64,000 nucleotides of DNA. Origin: Clostridium gasigenes. Lineage in GTDB: Bacteria > Bacillota > Clostridia > Clostridiales > Clostridiaceae. The DNA lies in assembly GCF_900104115.1 (NCBI RefSeq), contig NZ_FNJM01000001.1:825374-889373 (forward strand), written 5' to 3'. Of this stretch, positions 28,047 to 36,654 are shown piece by piece. The notes beneath the pieces were generated by a model. The model did no database searches and was not told the DNA's origin. It saw nothing but the letters and a program-made list of their open reading frames with translations. The translations under genes were made by a program, and so were the position numbers. How positions within the stretch are numbered: the first letter of the stretch is position 1; each line of letters begins with the position of its first letter.

Positions 28047-29090
28047 CTACTTTGACTTTTTAAAATAAAGATATGCAAAGAATGGAGCACCTATTAACGC
28101 TGTTACTGCGCCTACCGGCAGTTCAGAGGGAATAATAATAGTTCTTGCTACCAAATCTGTAATAATCATTAATGATCCACCTAAAACAATAGACATTGGA
28201 ACTACATATGAGTGTTTTGATCCAAATATTTTTCTTACCATATGAGGTGCAATTAAATCTATGAATCCAATTGTACCACTTATCGCTACAGCACTTCCTG
28301 TTAAAATGGCCGTAAATAAAAAAAGTCGTTTTTTTACTTTTTTTGTATCCACGCCTATTGATTTTGCTGCTTCTTCTCCAAATGTTAATACATCCATTTC
28401 TTTAGAATATATCATAACCCCAACAACTCCTACAATAAAAAATGGAAGTCCTGCTTTTAAATATGACCATCCTCTCATTGAAAACGAACCCATTTGCCAC
28501 ATAGTAATACTTTCAATTTTATCTGTAAATAATGCTGTAATAGTTGTAAGTATTGCATTAAAGAACAATGAAAATACAAGACCTGCTAATATTATTGTAT
28601 TGTTAGAAAGACTTTTATCTACCTTTGAAGCAAATTTTAATATTAATATAACTGTTAATAAACTACATATAAATCCTATAAGTGGCAACGTTAAGTTTCC
28701 AATCAATGGAATTGAAACTCCTGTTACTATTACAATACCAACACCAAGTGAAGCACCAGATGATATACCTAATGTATATGGTGATGCTAATGGATTTTTT
28801 AATACCGATTGAACAACCGCTCCACTAGCAGATAAGGCTCCCCCTACTATAAATGCTAAAAGAACCCTTGGAAGGCGTAAGTTCCATATAATAGCTACAT
28901 CTTTACTATCTATTTCAGATCTTAATGTAATTCCCAATATTTTATGTCCTATTACTGAAATACTATCCAATATGCTAATATCGGAACTCCCAGATGAAGT
29001 TCCAATACATATTATTAAAAATACTAAAGGAATGGATAATATCATTAACCTTTTATTTTTATTTGTTTCCATATACTTCTGGATAAACAT
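28047..29090 (-). CDS. btuC: Cobalamin/corrinoid ABC transporter permease
   Basis: 347 residues, about ten membrane helices of the FecCD/BtuC family (LRLPRVLLAFIVGGALSASGAVVQ, NPLASPYTLGISSGASLG, GTIGFIDLIAPHMVRKIFG). The start at 29090 overlaps btuF by 32 bases; an internal ATG at 29072 (METNKNKR) is an equally possible start. It forms the membrane channel of the BtuFCD importer. Confidence 0.92.
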   Translation of the reverse strand: MFIQKYMETNKNKRLMILSIPLVFLIICIGTSSGSSDISILDSISVIGHKILGITLRSEIDSKDVAIIWNLRLPRVLLAFIVGGALSASGAVVQSVLKNPLASPYTLGISSGASLGVGIVIVTGVSIPLIGNLTLPLIGFICSLLTVILILKFASKVDKSLSNNTIILAGLVFSLFFNAILTTITALFTDKIESITMWQMGSFSMRGWSYLKAGLPFFIVGVVGVMIYSKEMDVLTFGEEAAKSIGVDTKKVKKRLFLFTAILTGSAVAISGTIGFIDLIAPHMVRKIFGSKHSYVVPMSIVLGGSLMIITDLVARTIIIPSELPVGAVTALIGAPFFAYLYFKKSK

Positions 29091-29988
29091 ATCTAGCCAT
29101 TTCCTTTAATGCTTTAATTATATTTTGTGATGATCTTGATGAAGAATTTTTATCAAGAGTAAATATTTTTTCTTCTTTTATTGCATTTATACTATTCCAT
29201 CCATCACGGCTATTCACATCTTCAACAGCTGTTTTTCCTGCTGTATTTTTTCCAGGTGTATTTACTAATATAACATCCGGATTTGCATCTATTATTGATT
29301 CAGCGCTTGGAGAAATCCAAGATTTTTCATTTTTAAATATATTTTCTGCTCCAATTATTTCTATCATTTCATTTAAGAAAGTTTCGCTACCAAAACTACT
29401 TAATTTTGAACCAGCTCCTATTTCAAAATAAACCTTTTTCTTATCTGTAATTTTATCTCCAATTGCTTTTATTTCAGCGACTTCTTTTTTCATGTCTTCA
29501 ATTATTTCTTTTCCTTTTTTTTCTGTTCCAGTAATACTTGCCATAAATTCTATATCTTCATATATTCCATCTATGCTGTAGCTACTTGGAATGTATGCTA
29601 CTGGAATCCCAGCTTCTTTTATTAATTTAAATGGATCATTATCTCCAACTTTGTTGTGTCCTGAAGCTATTATAATATTAGGATCTAAAGATATTAATGT
29701 TTCTGCATCTGGATTTCTAAACTCAATTTGAGGTAAATCTGTATTAACACCTTCAACATCTGCTGAATATTTATCGATTGCAACTAACTTATCTGCTAGT
29801 CCAAGTGCTACTAACACCTCGGTATTTGATGGTGCTGTTGATATTATAGTCTTAACCTCTTTAGGTGCAGTAAACTCTGTTCCCTCTCTATCTGTCCTTG
29901 TTATTATCTTCTCTGTGCAACCTGCAAATAACATTGTTGTAAAAGTCATTGCAAATACTAGTGATAAAATTTTACCTTTCTTTTTCAT
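29059..29988 (-). CDS. btuF: Cobalamin/corrinoid ABC transporter substrate-binding lipoprotein
   Basis: 309 residues. Lipoprotein signal with lipobox LFAGC. The class III binding-protein fold is seen from KEVKTIISTAPSNTEVLVALG through DPNIIIASGHNK and GAGSKLSSFGSETFLNEMIEIIGAENIF. B12-operon placement marks it as the corrinoid receptor. A short gap to the upstream aminotransferase-like gene (51 bases) holds its ribosome binding site. Confidence 0.92.
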   Translation of the reverse strand: MKKKGKILSLVFAMTFTTMLFAGCTEKIITRTDREGTEFTAPKEVKTIISTAPSNTEVLVALGLADKLVAIDKYSADVEGVNTDLPQIEFRNPDAETLISLDPNIIIASGHNKVGDNDPFKLIKEAGIPVAYIPSSYSIDGIYEDIEFMASITGTEKKGKEIIEDMKKEVAEIKAIGDKITDKKKVYFEIGAGSKLSSFGSETFLNEMIEIIGAENIFKNEKSWISPSAESIIDANPDVILVNTPGKNTAGKTAVEDVNSRDGWNSINAIKEEKIFTLDKNSSSRSSQNIIKALKEMARYVYPEVYGNK

Positions 29989-30039
29989 TAATTATTCCTC
30001 CTTAGTATATATATCTAGGGCTCTCTTAACTTTATTAAA

Positions 30040-31116
30040 TTATATTACTAAACTATAATTTAATGCAGTAATAATTTTTTCGTTTTCCTCTCTAGTTCTT
30101 ACTGCTATTCTATAAAAGCTACTATTCAAACCTTCATAATTACTACAACTTCTAATTAGTATACTGTGTTTCATCATCTCTTCCTTTAAATCTAAGTTAT
30201 TTAAAATTTTAAACATAATAAAATTAACTGATGGTTTAAACACTTTAATGTTTTTTATTTGTTTTAAATTATTATATAAATAGTTTTTTTCCTTTTCTAC
30301 GTACTCAATACTGTGTCTTATATAATCTTCTTCTTTAAGAGCTTGTATAGTCCCTTCGGATGCAACTACATTTACAGTCCAAGGAACTGTAACTTTCTTT
30401 ATTAGAGTAATAAACTCTTCATTTTTAGAAATTCCATAACCAATTCTTATTCCTGGCATTGCAAAAAATTTAGTTAATGATTTTATAATTATAATATTTT
30501 CATATTTTTGTAATAAGTCTTTAGATGTATACTCTTCTTCTGAGTTTAAAAAATCTAAAAAAGATTCATCTATAACTATAGTTGTTTTTGTTTCTAATCC
30601 CCTTTTTGCTAATTTTTCAATAAAAGTATTTTTAGTTAAAACCCCTGTTGGATTATTTGGATTACATATAAATATCATATCTATGCTTTCATTTAAAGAG
30701 TTTATTAATTCATTATTTAATTTAAAATTATCTTCTTCCTTCAAATGATAATACTCTATACTTCCGTCTATACTTAATACAGCTTCTTCATATTCTGAAA
30801 AGGTCGGTGCTGGAAGCAATACTTTTCTAGGTTTTAACCCCCTAATTATATTGAAAATCACCTCTGCTGCTCCATTTCCAAGTACTAAGTTCTTTATATC
30901 TATATTTTCATAGTCGCTTATAGATTTTTTCAAATTAAAATAAGATATGTCTGGATATTTTTCGATTTTATCTAAAGCATTAATCATGGCATTTTTAACA
31001 TTTTTATTTAATCCACTGGGATTAATATTAGCAGAAAAATCAACTATTTCTTCAGAATTTATTTTGTATTTTCTTGATATTTCTTCTACATTCCCACCAT
31101 GAACTATTTTACTCAT
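30040..31116 (-). CDS. cobD: L-threonine-O-3-phosphate decarboxylase
   Basis: 358 residues, a fold-type I PLP enzyme. HGGNVEEISRKYKINSEEIVDFSANINPSG is the CobD start. NPNNPTGVL, IVIDESFLDF and the Schiff-base lysine in IIKSLTKFFAMPGIRIGYG are clear. It makes (R)-1-aminopropan-2-ol phosphate for the nucleotide loop. It is related to histidinol-phosphate aminotransferase, but the N-terminus and the operon favour CobD. Confidence 0.93.
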   Translation of the reverse strand: MSKIVHGGNVEEISRKYKINSEEIVDFSANINPSGLNKNVKNAMINALDKIEKYPDISYFNLKKSISDYENIDIKNLVLGNGAAEVIFNIIRGLKPRKVLLPAPTFSEYEEAVLSIDGSIEYYHLKEEDNFKLNNELINSLNESIDMIFICNPNNPTGVLTKNTFIEKLAKRGLETKTTIVIDESFLDFLNSEEEYTSKDLLQKYENIIIIKSLTKFFAMPGIRIGYGISKNEEFITLIKKVTVPWTVNVVASEGTIQALKEEDYIRHSIEYVEKEKNYLYNNLKQIKNIKVFKPSVNFIMFKILNNLDLKEEMMKHSILIRSCSNYEGLNSSFYRIAVRTREENEKIITALNYSLVI

Positions 31117-31148
31117 ATAATCTCACCTCAAAACCTTTGCAAACTTTT

Positions 31149-32084
31149 TTATATAATTAAATTTAAACCTATTGCTAATATGTATCCAAAAATAGCAACT
31201 CCATAAAGTATTTTATTAGTCTTATATAAATGATCTATTTTTATTTCGTCTAAATCATCACCTATAGTTGGCTTTTCAACTATTTTACCGAAATAATAAT
31301 TTGATCCGCCTAGCTTAATTCCTAAAGCTCCAGCTACTGCAGCCTCTGGATGAGCGCTATTTGGACTGCTATGATTGTTTTTATCTCTATTGTAAATTTT
31401 ATAACTATTTCTCCAATTCATTTTTAATATAAACGCTACTATTATTGTAAAAATACCTGTTAATCTAGCGGGGATATAATTAAATAAGTCATCTAATTTT
31501 GCCGGAAAGTATCCAAAATCTTTATACTTTTCATTTTTATATCCAAACATTGAATCCATTGTATTTACTGCTTTATATGCCATGGCAAGTGGCGCACCAC
31601 CAATCCCTATATAAAATAATGGCGCAATTATACCATCAGACATATTCTCTGCTACTGTTTCTATAACTGCTCTTATTATTGATTTTTTATCTAATGATTT
31701 TGTATCTCTCCCTACTATATAAGATAATTGAGTTCTTGCAGACCCTATATCATCTTTAACTATATAGCTAATAACCTTTAATCCTTCTATTTTTAATGCT
31801 TTTGTTGAAATACAAAAATATATTATAATTCCACTTAGCGTTATTCCAATTATATTATTAAATGAAAAGGCTAATTTTATAAGTAATAAATTTACTGCAT
31901 AAACCACTATTACTGCAATTATCCAAGTAAATCCTCCTGCTAGTTTAAGTGAGTTTTTAAATACTGCTCTGAATATCTTTTCTAACCACTTACACAATGT
32001 TCCTATGATCCTTACTGGATGATAAGGATTTTGTGGATCTCCAATTATAAAATCTAATATAAAACCTATTGTTATTTCTATCAT
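31149..32084 (-). CDS. cbiB: Adenosylcobinamide-phosphate synthase
   Basis: 311 residues, polytopic membrane protein. Motifs: GFILDFIIGDPQNPYHPVRIIG, AVIETVAENMSDGIIAPLFY and SAHPEAAVAGALGIKLGG, all typical of CbiB (called CobD in aerobic-pathway naming). It attaches aminopropanol phosphate to cobyric acid. It sits next to the gene that supplies that precursor. Confidence 0.95.
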   Translation of the reverse strand: MIEITIGFILDFIIGDPQNPYHPVRIIGTLCKWLEKIFRAVFKNSLKLAGGFTWIIAVIVVYAVNLLLIKLAFSFNNIIGITLSGIIIYFCISTKALKIEGLKVISYIVKDDIGSARTQLSYIVGRDTKSLDKKSIIRAVIETVAENMSDGIIAPLFYIGIGGAPLAMAYKAVNTMDSMFGYKNEKYKDFGYFPAKLDDLFNYIPARLTGIFTIIVAFILKMNWRNSYKIYNRDKNNHSSPNSAHPEAAVAGALGIKLGGSNYYFGKIVEKPTIGDDLDEIKIDHLYKTNKILYGVAIFGYILAIGLNLII

Positions 32085-32109
32085 TATTCCACCCTATATT
32101 TCTTTTTTA

Positions 32110-32766
32110 TTATTTTAACTGGATATTACTTTCTATTTTAACGGTATCAACTTTCTTATCCCATAAAACCGTTAGCTTATATCCTAAGCCACATTCTGGC
32201 TGCCACTCATAGAAACTTTTCTCATTACTATAAAATAGTTCTAATATAGTGCCTATTGTTCCACCATGAGAAACTAGTAATACTGATTTATAATTTTCTA
32301 GACTACATTGATTTAGAAAGTTCTTAAAGGCTTTACTAATTCGTTCTCTATATTCGAATTTACTTTCACCATTAAATCCGGTGACTTTTCCTTCCTTATC
32401 CATAATCCAATTTATATATGTTTGATTTTCCTTTAACATATCATAGGATTTCATTTCAAAATCACCGAAGTTATATTCAAAGAACTCCTTTATAACTTCA
32501 TACTCTATTTTGGGATATAATATTTCAAATGTTTCATTTGCTCTTTTCGCTCCGCTTGTATAATATTTTTCACATTTTGGATATTTAAATTTACTTGTAG
32601 ATATATCTAATTTCTCTAATTTATTTGAATCACTCAAAGCTTTAAATTCTAATAATTCTCTTTTCCCTTCTATACTTAGATGTATATCAGATACCCCGCA
32701 ATAAAGTCTTTTTTCATTGCAAGTTGTTTTTCCATGTCTTATTAAATAGACTTCTAACTTATACAT
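32110..32766 (-). CDS. cobC: Alpha-ribazole-5'-phosphate phosphatase
   Basis: 218 residues of the histidine phosphatase family: LIRHGKTTCNEKRLYCG with the catalytic His, TSGAKRANETFEI and LLVSHGGTIGTIL with the second His. In cobalamin clusters this is CobC, which removes phosphate from alpha-ribazole phosphate or adenosylcobalamin phosphate. It overlaps the CobU-like gene by 8 bases. Confidence 0.87.
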   Translation of the reverse strand: MYKLEVYLIRHGKTTCNEKRLYCGVSDIHLSIEGKRELLEFKALSDSNKLEKLDISTSKFKYPKCEKYYTSGAKRANETFEILYPKIEYEVIKEFFEYNFGDFEMKSYDMLKENQTYINWIMDKEGKVTGFNGESKFEYRERISKAFKNFLNQCSLENYKSVLLVSHGGTIGTILELFYSNEKSFYEWQPECGLGYKLTVLWDKKVDTVKIESNIQLK

Positions 32767-33139
32767 CTTTTAAAACCATTTCAAGTCCACAAAATATTCT
32801 AACTACCGTGCATGAATTTTTAGTTAAGTACTGTAAACATCTACCTGTATCTTCTCTCCATATTCTATTACTTTTTTCTAAAGGTACTATGCCGCTAGAT
32901 ATTTCATCACAAATAATTATTTTATCTTCAAGTTCTTTAATATTTTCTTTTAAAATATCTAAAGGATTTTCACCATATTTGCCTAGTTCATAAATGAATT
33001 TGTGCAATCCGCAAATAATTTTTTTAGAATAATTTAATTCTTTTTCATTGCAAAAAAATATTTCTTCATCTTTTATATTATATTTTGCCTTAGCATACTC
33101 GAGCTTACCATTATAAGCTCCACCAAAAACTAAAATCAC
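32759..33139 (-). CDS. Short CobU-like protein with degenerate P-loop
   Basis: 126 residues. The start MILVFGGAYNGKLEYAKAKY parallels CobU's GGAKSGKSMYAQ, but the Ser/Thr after the Walker A Lys is Leu. The later ICDEISSGIVPLEKSNRIWREDTGRCLQYL matches CobU's region with the VDE..G.GIVP pattern. It is shorter than CobU (about 180). A full CobU is encoded two genes upstream, so this is a paralogue that may be regulatory or structural, or binds nucleotide in another way. Confidence 0.78.
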   Translation of the reverse strand: MILVFGGAYNGKLEYAKAKYNIKDEEIFFCNEKELNYSKKIICGLHKFIYELGKYGENPLDILKENIKELEDKIIICDEISSGIVPLEKSNRIWREDTGRCLQYLTKNSCTVVRIFCGLEMVLKDV

Positions 33140-33152
33140 TATAATCTTCCCC

Positions 33153-33908
33153 CTACATTAGTGCTACTATTAAAAGACCAATCGATTCTGCTATAACAAG
33201 TCCAAATCCAGCAATATCCCCAGACATTCCTCCAAGTTCCATACAACTATTATTAACAAATATAATTGTAATACCAATCATTGCTAAAGGCACTCCTAGG
33301 GCTTCAATACCTAATATAAGTATTAATACTATTGATGGTATTAATATAAATATAAGTAACAGTATTTTATCTATTATCCCTGTACCCTTTTTAAAATATG
33401 AACCAAGAGAGCTTTCTGGCATTGATTCCTTTGTTAATAGCAAAAAACCCATAAAGCTTCTTGAAATAACGGGTATTAAAACTAATGCTATAAGGTTCCA
33501 TCCATTATCTATAACTGTATATGTAGATGCAAAGTTAACTATAAATAACATTGCTAAAGCTATTACTGAAAAAGCTCCTGTATTTGGGTCTTTTAATATT
33601 CTTATTTTCTCTTTTTTATCACGCCTTGATAGCATTGCATCACAAACATCCATATACCCATCTAAATGTAACATTCCAGTGATTATAAATGGTGTTACCA
33701 TTGTTAGAGCTGAAATAAGTATTATTGATGCATCTATACCTACTAGTAACTTGCAGACACCATACCAAAATCCGCCTACTATCAATCCTATTAGCGGATA
33801 AAATTTTAATATATGTTTAGCTCCAGCATCATTCCACTCATGCTTTGGTAATGGAATTATTGTAAACATACTTATGGCCATTAATAATCCGTTTACTATT
33901 TTACTCAC
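33153..33908 (-). CDS. cobS: Adenosylcobinamide-GDP ribazoletransferase
   Basis: 251 residues, polytopic. Motifs: MFTIIPLPKHEWNDAGAKHILKFYPLIGLIVGG, TGMLHLDGYMDVCDAMLSRRDKKEKIRILKDPNTGAF (metal-binding Asp residues) and ELGGMSGDIAGFG. Starts with GTG. It joins adenosylcobinamide-GDP to alpha-ribazole (phosphate), the last loop-assembly step. Confidence 0.95.
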   Translation of the reverse strand: MSKIVNGLLMAISMFTIIPLPKHEWNDAGAKHILKFYPLIGLIVGGFWYGVCKLLVGIDASIILISALTMVTPFIITGMLHLDGYMDVCDAMLSRRDKKEKIRILKDPNTGAFSVIALAMLFIVNFASTYTVIDNGWNLIALVLIPVISRSFMGFLLLTKESMPESSLGSYFKKGTGIIDKILLLIFILIPSIVLILILGIEALGVPLAMIGITIIFVNNSCMELGGMSGDIAGFGLVIAESIGLLIVALM

Positions 33909-33917
33909 CTCAAACTT

Positions 33918-34484
33918 TCAATTTGCATTAGATATTCTGTAACTCTCTAATATATCTTTTCCTTTATGTATAATTATATTATTAAATACACATTCGATAA
34001 CTACATCACAAAATATTGCTACGTTTCTATTAACTAGTCCTATCTCTTTTCTAAAATTTTCAGTATAACTATCATATGTAATACTGTCACTTGAAATATA
34101 ATCTGACACCATAACTAGATTTAAAGCATTTTTACTAATATTTCTTAAACCCATTATTATATTATTTTGTATATTTTCATTAAACTCATTTAAAACAAAC
34201 ATTTCATTTGTAACTAGTGAAGTTAAGCTATCAATTAATAATGTATCATTTTTTTCTATTTTATTAATTATATTATCTATATTTCTTTGTACTTCAATAG
34301 TTTGAAATCCATATCCTTCTCTTTCTTTTAAATGATTTTCTATTCTTTTTAGATCATCTTCATCATAAGGACTCATAGTTGCCACATAATACAAATTGCT
34401 GCCTTTATTTTCTAATTCTTTTGAAAGATTCTGAGCATACATAGATTTACCGCTTTTAGCTCCACCAATTACTAAACAAATCAC
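33918..34484 (-). CDS. cobU: Adenosylcobinamide kinase / guanylyltransferase
   Basis: 188 residues. P-loop GGAKSGKS at residues 7-14, the HLKEREGYGFQTIEV stretch with the guanylylated His, and DSLTSLVTNEMF. It phosphorylates adenosylcobinamide and then transfers GMP. It overlaps cobO by 4 bases. Confidence 0.94.
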   Translation of the reverse strand: MICLVIGGAKSGKSMYAQNLSKELENKGSNLYYVATMSPYDEDDLKRIENHLKEREGYGFQTIEVQRNIDNIINKIEKNDTLLIDSLTSLVTNEMFVLNEFNENIQNNIIMGLRNISKNALNLVMVSDYISSDSITYDSYTENFRKEIGLVNRNVAIFCDVVIECVFNNIIIHKGKDILESYRISNAN

Positions 34485-35011
34485 ATTTCTATACCAATTC
34501 TTGAAGGAATTCCTTCTTCAAAAGGATGTTTGATTGGATTTATTTCTGATACGTAGTTAGCTATATCTATTAGCTTTTGATTTGGATTTCTCCCAGTTAA
34601 AACAACTTCTAAATTTTTTGGCTTATTTTTCAAAAATTCTAGTACTGTATCTAATTCTAATACTCCATAGTTTAAAGCAGCCATTGTTTCATCTAATATA
34701 AGTAAATCATAATTTTCATCTATAGCTTTCTTAGTTATTGATAAAAATCTATCTCTATGTTCCTTAATCACTTCTTCTTGCCCTTCTTTGTCTAAACAAT
34801 TAAACCAATCCTTCATTGGAGCACCTTTTACTACATGAAAATATTCATTTAATTTTTCTATTGAAACAAGCTCTCCAGTATTATTATCCTTTAAAAACTG
34901 AGTTAACAGAACCTTATTTTTTCTTCCTGCACATCTCATACCAAGTCCCATAGCTGCTGTTGTTTTTCCTTTTCCATTTCCACAATATATATGAATTAAT
35001 CCTATTTCCAT
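34481..35011 (-). CDS. cobO: Cob(I)yrinic acid a,c-diamide adenosyltransferase
   Basis: 176 residues of the CobA/CobO/BtuR family: IHIYCGNGKGKTTAAMGLGMRCAGRKNKV (P-loop), LLILDETMAALNYG and VVLTGRNPNQKLIDIANYVSE. It adds the 5'-deoxyadenosyl group to the cobalt of corrinoids, including salvaged ones. It follows cobT by 40 bases with its own ribosome binding site. Confidence 0.95.
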   Translation of the reverse strand: MEIGLIHIYCGNGKGKTTAAMGLGMRCAGRKNKVLLTQFLKDNNTGELVSIEKLNEYFHVVKGAPMKDWFNCLDKEGQEEVIKEHRDRFLSITKKAIDENYDLLILDETMAALNYGVLELDTVLEFLKNKPKNLEVVLTGRNPNQKLIDIANYVSEINPIKHPFEEGIPSRIGIEM

Positions 35012-35051
35012 AATTTTTACCTCCTCTTGTTTTATTATTTTTGAAGATCAC

Positions 35052-36155
35052 TTATACTATATAATCGTCTTCACTTCTTACTGTATCTAAATAGCCATTA
35101 TCTATTTCAGCTTCTGCAAAAGTGGCCATATTATTCATCATTGCACAAGCATATTGAACTATAGAAAAAGCTATTGGACATCCACTTCCTTCTCCAAGCC
35201 TCATGTCTAAATTAACCATAGAATCGAGTTTCAACTCATCGAGCGCAATGTTATATCCTATTTCTTTAGAACAATGTGATGTTATTAAGTAATCTCTTAC
35301 TAATGGATTAATCTTAACTGCTGCTAGTGCTGCAACTGCTGATATAAACCCATCTACAACTACAGGTATTTGATAATAAGCTGCCCCTATAAACACTCCT
35401 ACCATAGCTGCAATATCGAATCCACCTACTTTTGATATAATATCTATTGGGTCTTTTATATCTATATTATTTATTTCTAAAGCTGTTTTTATTACTACCT
35501 TTTTTTTCTCGAAGGCTTCTTTTGTTACACCTCCACCCTTACCAACTGCTTTCTCCAGGACACAATTTGTAAGTGCAATTAGTACAGCACTACTTGTTGT
35601 AGTATTTCCTATTCCCATCTCTCCTACACCTATTATGTCATATTTTTTTCCCTTTACCTTTCCTACCATTTCAATACCAATATTTATAGCGTTTACACAC
35701 TCTTCATAACTCATAGCTGGTCCTTTAGCTATATTGCTTGTCCCTTTTCTTATTTTTCTATTATAGACCTTTGGTATTTCTTTATCACTATTAATACCTA
35801 TATCAACTACTATTAAATCTGAGTTACTTTCTTTAGCAAGTACAGCTACTCCTGTTAATCCTTTTGTAAAATTAATAGTTTGAGCAAGTGTTACATATTG
35901 AGGTGCTGAGGCTACCCCCTCCTCTACAACACCATTATCAGAACACATTATAATTATACATTTCTTATTTATACTATTTTTAACGTTACCTGTAATGCCT
36001 GCAAGCTTTATTGATATTTCTTCCAATTTCCCAAGGCTTCCAAGGGGTTTTGCCAACGAATCCAACCTTTCCTTTGCCAGTTTACAAGCTTTCTTATTTG
36101 CAGGTTTAATATCATTTATAAATTTTTTTAAACTATCCTTATTTTCAAATCGCAC
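35052..36155 (-). CDS. cobT: Nicotinate-nucleotide-dimethylbenzimidazole phosphoribosyltransferase
   Basis: 367 residues, starting with GTG after AGGGGGTATAAG. Motifs: LAKPLGSLGKLEEISIKLAGITGN, CSDNGVVEEGVASAPQYVT, IGVGEMGIGNTTTSSAVL and the C-terminal RLGEGSGCPIAFSIVQ with the catalytic Glu. It activates the lower-ligand base (DMB or another azole) to alpha-ribotide. First gene of the cobalamin operon. Confidence 0.96.
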   Translation of the reverse strand: MRFENKDSLKKFINDIKPANKKACKLAKERLDSLAKPLGSLGKLEEISIKLAGITGNVKNSINKKCIIIMCSDNGVVEEGVASAPQYVTLAQTINFTKGLTGVAVLAKESNSDLIVVDIGINSDKEIPKVYNRKIRKGTSNIAKGPAMSYEECVNAINIGIEMVGKVKGKKYDIIGVGEMGIGNTTTSSAVLIALTNCVLEKAVGKGGGVTKEAFEKKKVVIKTALEINNIDIKDPIDIISKVGGFDIAAMVGVFIGAAYYQIPVVVDGFISAVAALAAVKINPLVRDYLITSHCSKEIGYNIALDELKLDSMVNLDMRLGEGSGCPIAFSIVQYACAMMNNMATFAEAEIDNGYLDTVRSEDDYIV

Positions 36156-36187
36156 CTTATACCCCCTAATAAAAATATCTCAGACAT

Positions 36188-36210
36188 ACTTATTTTTTGA
36201 AGTGCCTTAC
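36188..36210 (-). repeat. Half-copy of the dispersed palindromic element, directly upstream of cobT
   Basis: Reading the minus strand, TAAGGCACTTCAAAAAATAA matches the arm of other copies. No clear second arm is present; the bases where it would be form the cobT ribosome binding site. Confidence 0.4.
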
Positions 36211-36263
36211 TAAGCATATCTATATTCATAACTTTAATTTTCTTTCAAATCTATTTGAACGTC

Positions 36264-36297
36264 AAAAAAGCATCTTACTTAACATAAGATGCTTGCA
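36264..36297 (-). terminator. Cobalamin-riboswitch terminator
   Basis: Minus-strand stem AAGCATCTTA/TAAGATGCTT with a 6-base loop followed by TTTTTTG; the presumed OFF structure of the B12 riboswitch. Confidence 0.82.
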
Positions 36298-36363
36298 TAA
36301 CAAAATAAATAAGAATACTTTTCTTACTTAAAATACAATACACCCTTAATACACCGTTAAGTT

Positions 36364-36430
36364 GAGGGTGCTGAAAAAATAACAAGTCAATCATTTGATG
36401 AACTATCTATATTTTAAAAGCTCCCTAATA
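36364..36430. repeat. Dispersed palindromic element, copy D, inside the B12 leader
   Basis: Left arm AGGGTGCTGAAAAAATAACA, right arm TATTTTAAAAGCTCCCTAAT. The palindrome lies between the aptamer (from 36433) and the terminator (36264-36297), so it is transcribed as part of the riboswitch leader. Confidence 0.75.
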
Positions 36431-36432
36431 GC

Positions 36433-36578
36433 GTTAATGTATTGGCAGGTATTCCGACTTAAATTATGTTAAGACTTTTATTTTATTAATTTCTATAAAT
36501 AAAATAATTGAAAAAACTAACTTTCACGGTGGCGGGACCGTATAGGCTTTTAACCTATTTCCCTTTTAATGTATTTAA
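36433..36578 (-). promoter_or_regulatory. Cobalamin riboswitch aptamer
   Basis: Minus strand has AAAAGGGAA, then AGCCTATACGGTCCCGCCAC, and further down AGTCGGAATACCTGCC, the conserved cobalamin-element pieces in order. It controls the operon cobT to cobQ; B12 binding should favour termination at 36264-36297. Confidence 0.93.
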
Positions 36579-36609
36579 ACAACCATTACATATTTATTAC
36601 CTTTTTGTT

Positions 36610-36638
36610 ATAATACTTATAATTAATACAAAAGTCAA
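36610..36638 (-). promoter_or_regulatory. Promoter of the cobalamin operon
   Basis: Minus-strand TTGACT (36633-36638), 17-base spacer, TATTAT (36610-36615). A TATAAT on the plus strand (36609-36614) in the same place may be the -10 of the divergent phosphotransferase gene. Confidence 0.75.
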
Positions 36639-36654
36639 TAAGTAAGGAGATTTT

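Noticed and set aside
28261..28812. Plus-strand open frame opposite btuC
   Set aside because: Antisense shadow of a membrane protein with no start signal or recognisable motif.
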